The notes below the pieces were generated by a model, which had not been told where the DNA came from, did not search any database, and saw nothing but the letters and a program-made list of their open reading frames with translations. A stretch of DNA of 43,467 nt from CAZDQL01 sp964507325 (GTDB lineage Bacteria > Planctomycetota > UBA1135 > GCA-002686595), in assembly GCA_964507325.1 (NCBI GenBank), contig CAZDQL010000053.1, positions 1 through 43,467 on the forward strand. The letters run 5' to 3'. Below are positions 40,412-43,467 of the stretch, piece after piece. How positions within the stretch are numbered: position 1 is the stretch's first letter; the number at the start of each line of letters is the position of its first letter. A program made the translations under genes and the position numbers.

Positions 40412-41526
40412 CGCACCACCTCCACGAACTCCTCGGGGGAGATCAGCTCGCCGTCGACGCGCTGGACCCCGATCACCTCCAGGTGGGGCGCCAGTCGTTT
40501 CACCTCCGGTAGGTACTGCCCCTGGTTGAGCTCTCCCACGACGACGCGCTCGATCGGCGAGGCCTCCAGGGCGGCGCGCAGGGCGCCCTCGGGCACGGGC
40601 CACAGGCTCTGGACGGTGGCGGCGGAGACCTTCCCGCCATCCCGGCGGATCCGCTCCACCGCCTCGCGCATGGCGCCGGCGGTGATCCCGTAGCTCACCA
40701 GCAAAGTGCGCGCGTCCTCCTGGAGATCGCTCGCCACCAGCTCGATCTCGTCCACGTGATCGTCGATCTTGGCGCGCAGGTGCTCGTTCAGGGACGCCAC
40801 CGTGGGGGAGTGCTTGGTGATGTAGGCGCACTCGTCGTGGGTCGAGCCGGTGAAGCGCAGCACGATGTCCTCACCGTAGTGCGCCATCGGCTTCACCTCG
40901 CCGCAGGGCTCGTAGCTGTAGGGCTCGAAGCCCTTCCCCTGCTCGGCGCGCGGACGTTCGCGGACGGGGGCCTCGTCGTAGTCCTCGACCTCGACGGCAG
41001 CCGCCGTCGTGTTGAGCTCCTTGTCGGTCAAGAGGATGACCGGGGTGCGGAAGCGCTCCGAGAGGTCGAAGGCGCGCCGCGTCAGCCCGTAGCACTCCGC
41101 CACCGAGGAGGGCGCCAGCACGATCAGGGGGTAGCCCCCCGCCGTGCCCCAGCGCGCGAAGAGCACGTCCCCTTGGCTCACGGTGGTCGCGCCACCGGTC
41201 GCCGGACCCAGGCGCTGGACGTCGACGATCACCAGTGGCACCTCCCCCATGATCGCCATGCCGATGTTCTCGCTGTAGAGGCTCAGCCCCGGCCCGCTGG
41301 TGGCGGTCAACGCCCGCATGCCGGACATCACCGCCCCCATGCAGAAGCCCATCGACGCGATCTCGTCCTCCGCCTGCACCGCCACGCCCCCCACCTTGGG
41401 CATCTCGCGCAGCATCGACATCAGAATGGGGGAAGCCGGCGTGATCGGATAGCCCGCGAAGAAGTCGCAGCCGGCGTCGATCGCACCGCGCACGATGGCC
41501 GTGGAACCGTCAGTGAATTCGCGCAT
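40408..41526 (-). CDS. 2-oxoacid:ferredoxin oxidoreductase 2, alpha subunit
   Basis: A 372-residue alpha subunit: GSTAIVRGAIDAGCDFFAGY and PITPASPILMSMLRE, VQAEDEIASMGFCMGAVM, ALTATSGPGLSLYSENIGMA, VIVDVQRLGPATGGATTVSQ, then a C-terminal domain (LLVSYGITAGAMREAVERI, VVVGELNQGQYLPEVKRL). It is the first gene of a leftward unit alpha, beta-gamma, and perhaps trmB. The divergent sulfatase-like gene starts 151 bases away. On this strand, a TACAAT -10-like hexamer lies at the complement of 41575-41580, about 50 bases from the start, without a clear -35. The subunit forms the CoA/2-oxoacid side of the enzyme. Confidence 0.85.
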   Translation of the reverse strand: MREFTDGSTAIVRGAIDAGCDFFAGYPITPASPILMSMLREMPKVGGVAVQAEDEIASMGFCMGAVMSGMRALTATSGPGLSLYSENIGMAIMGEVPLVIVDVQRLGPATGGATTVSQGDVLFARWGTAGGYPLIVLAPSSVAECYGLTRRAFDLSERFRTPVILLTDKELNTTAAAVEVEDYDEAPVRERPRAEQGKGFEPYSYEPCGEVKPMAHYGEDIVLRFTGSTHDECAYITKHSPTVASLNEHLRAKIDDHVDEIELVASDLQEDARTLLVSYGITAGAMREAVERIRRDGGKVSAATVQSLWPVPEGALRAALEASPIERVVVGELNQGQYLPEVKRLAPHLEVIGVQRVDGELISPEEFVEVVR

Positions 41527-41639
41527 GGGAATCTGGCGCTCGATTCGGGGAGGGTGCCCAGGAGAGAGGGCGCGGAATTGTAGCCGCCTCCCCGAGGGGG
41601 GGGGAGGGCTGATGAGACTCGGAGGCCTACGAAGATCGA

Positions 41640-41668
41640 CTGACGCTCGCGCCGGGGGACACTATCAT
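41640..41668 (+). promoter_or_regulatory. Candidate sigma-70-type promoter of the TPR sulfatase-like gene
   Basis: CTGACG (41640-41645, four of six to TTGACA) and TATCAT (41663-41668, five of six to TATAAT) are separated by 17 bases, the preferred spacing. Transcription would begin within a few bases of the ATG at 41678, so the transcript could be nearly leaderless, which fits the lack of a good Shine-Dalgarno site there. Confidence 0.4.
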
Positions 41669-41677
41669 CAGCGGATC

Positions 41678-43366
41678 ATGCGAATCGTCACATTGCTGCT
41701 CCTCGGCTCGTGGATCTTCGCCTCCTGCGGGGCCGATCCACGTCCCCCTTCGGGAGTGCTCATCACGCTGGACACGACCAACGCCGTAGCGTTGGACATC
41801 TACGGCAAGCACCGGGGCATCACCCCCGAGCTGGAGCGCTTCGCCGAGGAGTGTGTCATTTACGAACAGGCGCGCAGCGTCGCTCCCATCACCGTCGTGG
41901 CCCACGCCTCGATGCTGACCGGGCTCTATCCCCCGCGGCACACCGTGCGGGACAACGGACACCTGCCCCTGCCCCAGTCCGCGGAGACGCTCGCCGAGGC
42001 CGCCAGGCAGGCCGGCTATCGCACCGGGGCGGTGATCGCGGCCTCGGTCATGGCGGCTCAATACGGGCTCGATCAGGGCTTCGAGCGCTACGACGGGCCG
42101 CACAAGTCGGAGGAGGTCAGCGACGGCGGCATCCGCGACCGGCCGGCCTGGGAGGTCACCCGCAGGGCGATCGCCCTGCTCGACGAGTGGGGCGGCGACG
42201 AGCCCTTCTTCCTGTGGGTGCACTACTTTGATCCGCACGCGCCCTACGATCCTCCGCAAGAGCACCTCGAGCGCGCCGGCGGGCGAGGGTACCTCGGCGA
42301 GGTGGCGGCGATGGACGCGTCACTGGGCCGGCTGTTCGAGCGCTTGAGGGCCGAACCGGACTACGACGAGATGACGATCGTCGTCGTGGGTGACCACGGC
42401 GAGAGCCACGGGCGCCACGGCGAGGGGACCCACGGCCTCTTGGCCTACGACGTGACCCTGCGCGTGCCGCTCCTGGTGCGGTATCCCGGCGCGGAGGGGG
42501 CGGGCGAGCGCAGCGAGGAGCTCTCGACGGTCGCCGACGTCTACCCCACCTTCCTCGAGTGCATGCAGCTCACGAGCCCCGAGCGCGCCGGCGCCGGAGT
42601 CGACGGGCGCAGCCTGATCGGCCCCGACCCCTCGCACGCCGGGGTGTACTTCGAGTGCTACTCCGGCTTCCTCAACTACGGCTGGAGCCCCCTGGTCGGC
42701 TGGGCCGACGCCGAGTCGAAGTACCTGCACTGCACCGGGCCCGAGCTCTACAACGTGGTGCAGGACCGCCAGGAGACCAGCAACCTGTACGGGGCCCAGG
42801 ACCCCCGGGTGCAGCGGGCCAAGGCCGCTCTCGAGAGACTCTCGAGCCTCGAGCCGCTCCCGCGGGAGGGCGACGAGGAGGTCGCCCTGCCGGGCAGTGC
42901 GGAGATCGTGGGCTTGGGCTACGGCGGCTCCGCGAGCCCCGAGACGGAGATCCCGGACCTCCTGTACCTGACCGACCTGCCGTCCCCGCGCACGCGATTG
43001 AGCGAGTTCGACGACATCCAGGACGCCATCAATGCGGCTGGCCAGGACGACTTCGAGACGGCGATTCGCCTCCTCGAGGGCGTCAACCACGCCAACCCGC
43101 GCAACGTCCTGGCGGCTACGAGACTCAGCCGGTACCTGGTCAAGGCGGGGGAGCCCGGCAGGGCTCTGGCGCCCCTGGAGGCACTGATCGCCAGCGACTA
43201 CGACGGCCCGATCCTGCATCAGCGGCTGGCGGAAGCCTACATGGCGTTGGGTGACTACGAACGGGGCTTGGCCGAGGTGAAGATCGCCGACGAGCAGCGC
43301 CCCAACGACCCGGGCACGATCGATCTGCGCGCGCGCCTGGAGAAGCTCGCCAAGACTCGTCAGTGA
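41678..43366 (+). CDS. TPR-containing sulfatase-like lipoprotein
   Basis: A 562-residue protein. The lipoprotein signal is RIVTLLLLGSWIFASCGAD (Cys residue 17). The catalytic domain follows: GVLITLDTTNAVALDIYG with metal-binding Asp, APITVVAHASMLTGLYPPRH where a Thr replaces the formylglycine residue of true sulfatases, VHYFDPHAPYDPP, and the metal site VVGDHGESHGRHGEGTHG. Its C-terminus (about residues 440-562) has tetratricopeptide-like helices (LLEGVNHANPRNVLAATRLSR, YMALGDYERGLAEVKIADEQ). As an outer-envelope enzyme it may remove phosphate or phosphoethanolamine groups; sulfatase activity is doubtful. It is divergent from oxidoreductase 2. Confidence 0.8.
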   Translation: MRIVTLLLLGSWIFASCGADPRPPSGVLITLDTTNAVALDIYGKHRGITPELERFAEECVIYEQARSVAPITVVAHASMLTGLYPPRHTVRDNGHLPLPQSAETLAEAARQAGYRTGAVIAASVMAAQYGLDQGFERYDGPHKSEEVSDGGIRDRPAWEVTRRAIALLDEWGGDEPFFLWVHYFDPHAPYDPPQEHLERAGGRGYLGEVAAMDASLGRLFERLRAEPDYDEMTIVVVGDHGESHGRHGEGTHGLLAYDVTLRVPLLVRYPGAEGAGERSEELSTVADVYPTFLECMQLTSPERAGAGVDGRSLIGPDPSHAGVYFECYSGFLNYGWSPLVGWADAESKYLHCTGPELYNVVQDRQETSNLYGAQDPRVQRAKAALERLSSLEPLPREGDEEVALPGSAEIVGLGYGGSASPETEIPDLLYLTDLPSPRTRLSEFDDIQDAINAAGQDDFETAIRLLEGVNHANPRNVLAATRLSRYLVKAGEPGRALAPLEALIASDYDGPILHQRLAEAYMALGDYERGLAEVKIADEQRPNDPGTIDLRARLEKLAKTRQ

Positions 43367-43412
43367 TGTGCGACGGAGTGCGGCGTGGTGCGGGGCAGTA
43401 CCGAGCCCGCCC

Positions 43413-43467
43413 CTTTTCCACCACTTACAGAGGCCCCCCGGGGGGACCTCTGTAAGTGGTGGAAAAG
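43413..43467. repeat. Perfect 21-bp hairpin at the window edge
   Basis: CTTTTCCACCACTTACAGAGG (43413-43433) is the exact reverse complement of 43447-43467; a C/A mismatch and then a CCCCC/GGGGG stem fill the centre (43440). The second arm ends at the last base of the window. AT-rich arms on a GC-rich background suggest a mobile palindrome or a contig-end artefact rather than a terminator, as there is no following T-run. Confidence 0.7.

Noticed and set aside
26433..43366. True formylglycine sulfatases
   Set aside because: The C/S-x-P-x-R maturation motif is absent in both sulfatase-like proteins; the nucleophile position is occupied by Thr, so I call them sulfatase-like phosphoesterases.
1..43467. 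tRNA, rRNA, CRISPR arrays, prophage or transposase genes
   Set aside because: I scanned the intergenic stretches and saw no cloverleaf ends, rRNA core sequence, spaced direct repeats, or transposase and integrase motifs.

Overview
This is a very GC-rich bacterial window with dense coding, one 100-base scaffold gap (6545-6644), and no rRNA, tRNA, CRISPR array or transposase gene that I could recognise. The cell is Gram-negative in type: it has lipoproteins, type IV prepilins, O-antigen-sugar enzymes and periplasmic phosphoesterases. Paired type I phosphodiesterases, a TPR sulfatase-like lipoprotein, a Gly/Pro-rich secreted protein and two ferredoxin-type 2-oxoacid oxidoreductases fit an uncultured Planctomycetota-like lineage. 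That placement is an inference from gene style; no marker phylogeny was possible.

Layout. 1-2025: start of a secreted Gly/Pro-rich protein, an HD hydrolase and an SGNH hydrolase. 2102-4715: a PHP phosphoesterase and a phosphoglycerate mutase (iPGM) whose halves are in reversed order. 4858-6544: a Tim44/zinc-ribbon/TerB membrane protein cut by the gap. 6645-9479: 2-oxoacid oxidoreductase 1 (beta; gamma-alpha fusion). 9674-12763: a FIST sensor coupled to a GT39-like glycosyltransferase with TPRs. 13023-15045: CysQ-like phosphatase, protein-isoaspartate methyltransferase and SpoT-like HD hydrolase. 15056-20734: a leftward operon of two large type I phosphodiesterases, a ribbon-helix-helix (RHH) protein and a membrane protein. 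20878-25811: a minor-pilin locus with a CxxCH-bearing pilin-like protein. 25820-27682: an RHH protein, a sulfatase-like enzyme and APS kinase. 28483-30777: WbpE- and WbpB-like enzymes for a diacetamido uronic-acid sugar. 30810-32093: a Cys/Met-metabolism PLP enzyme. 32203-38316: a 2037-residue fusion protein. 38374-41526: TrmB and 2-oxoacid oxidoreductase 2. 41678-43366: a TPR sulfatase-like lipoprotein. The window ends in a perfect hairpin.

The most striking content is lower glycolysis. The iPGM at 3078-4715 and the enolase segment inside 32203-38316 both look circularly permuted: each carries the usual C-terminal part first, rejoined at a loop or domain boundary, with nearly all catalytic residues kept. 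The enolase sits in one polypeptide behind an M50-protease-like membrane domain and ahead of the ATP-grasp and phosphohistidine domains of pyruvate phosphate dikinase, whose PEP/pyruvate barrel is missing. With the oxidoreductases nearby, this suggests a reorganised, perhaps membrane-tethered, route from 3-phosphoglycerate to PEP, pyruvate and acetyl-CoA.

A second theme is non-coding structure. Three intergenic elements (12770-12989, 15979-16137, 29629-29807) have long terminal inverted repeats or are whole-length palindromes, and the window edge holds a fourth hairpin; none resembles another, and all look like non-autonomous repeats. A nested four-half-site dyad (27747-27807) upstream of the RHH gene looks like its operator.
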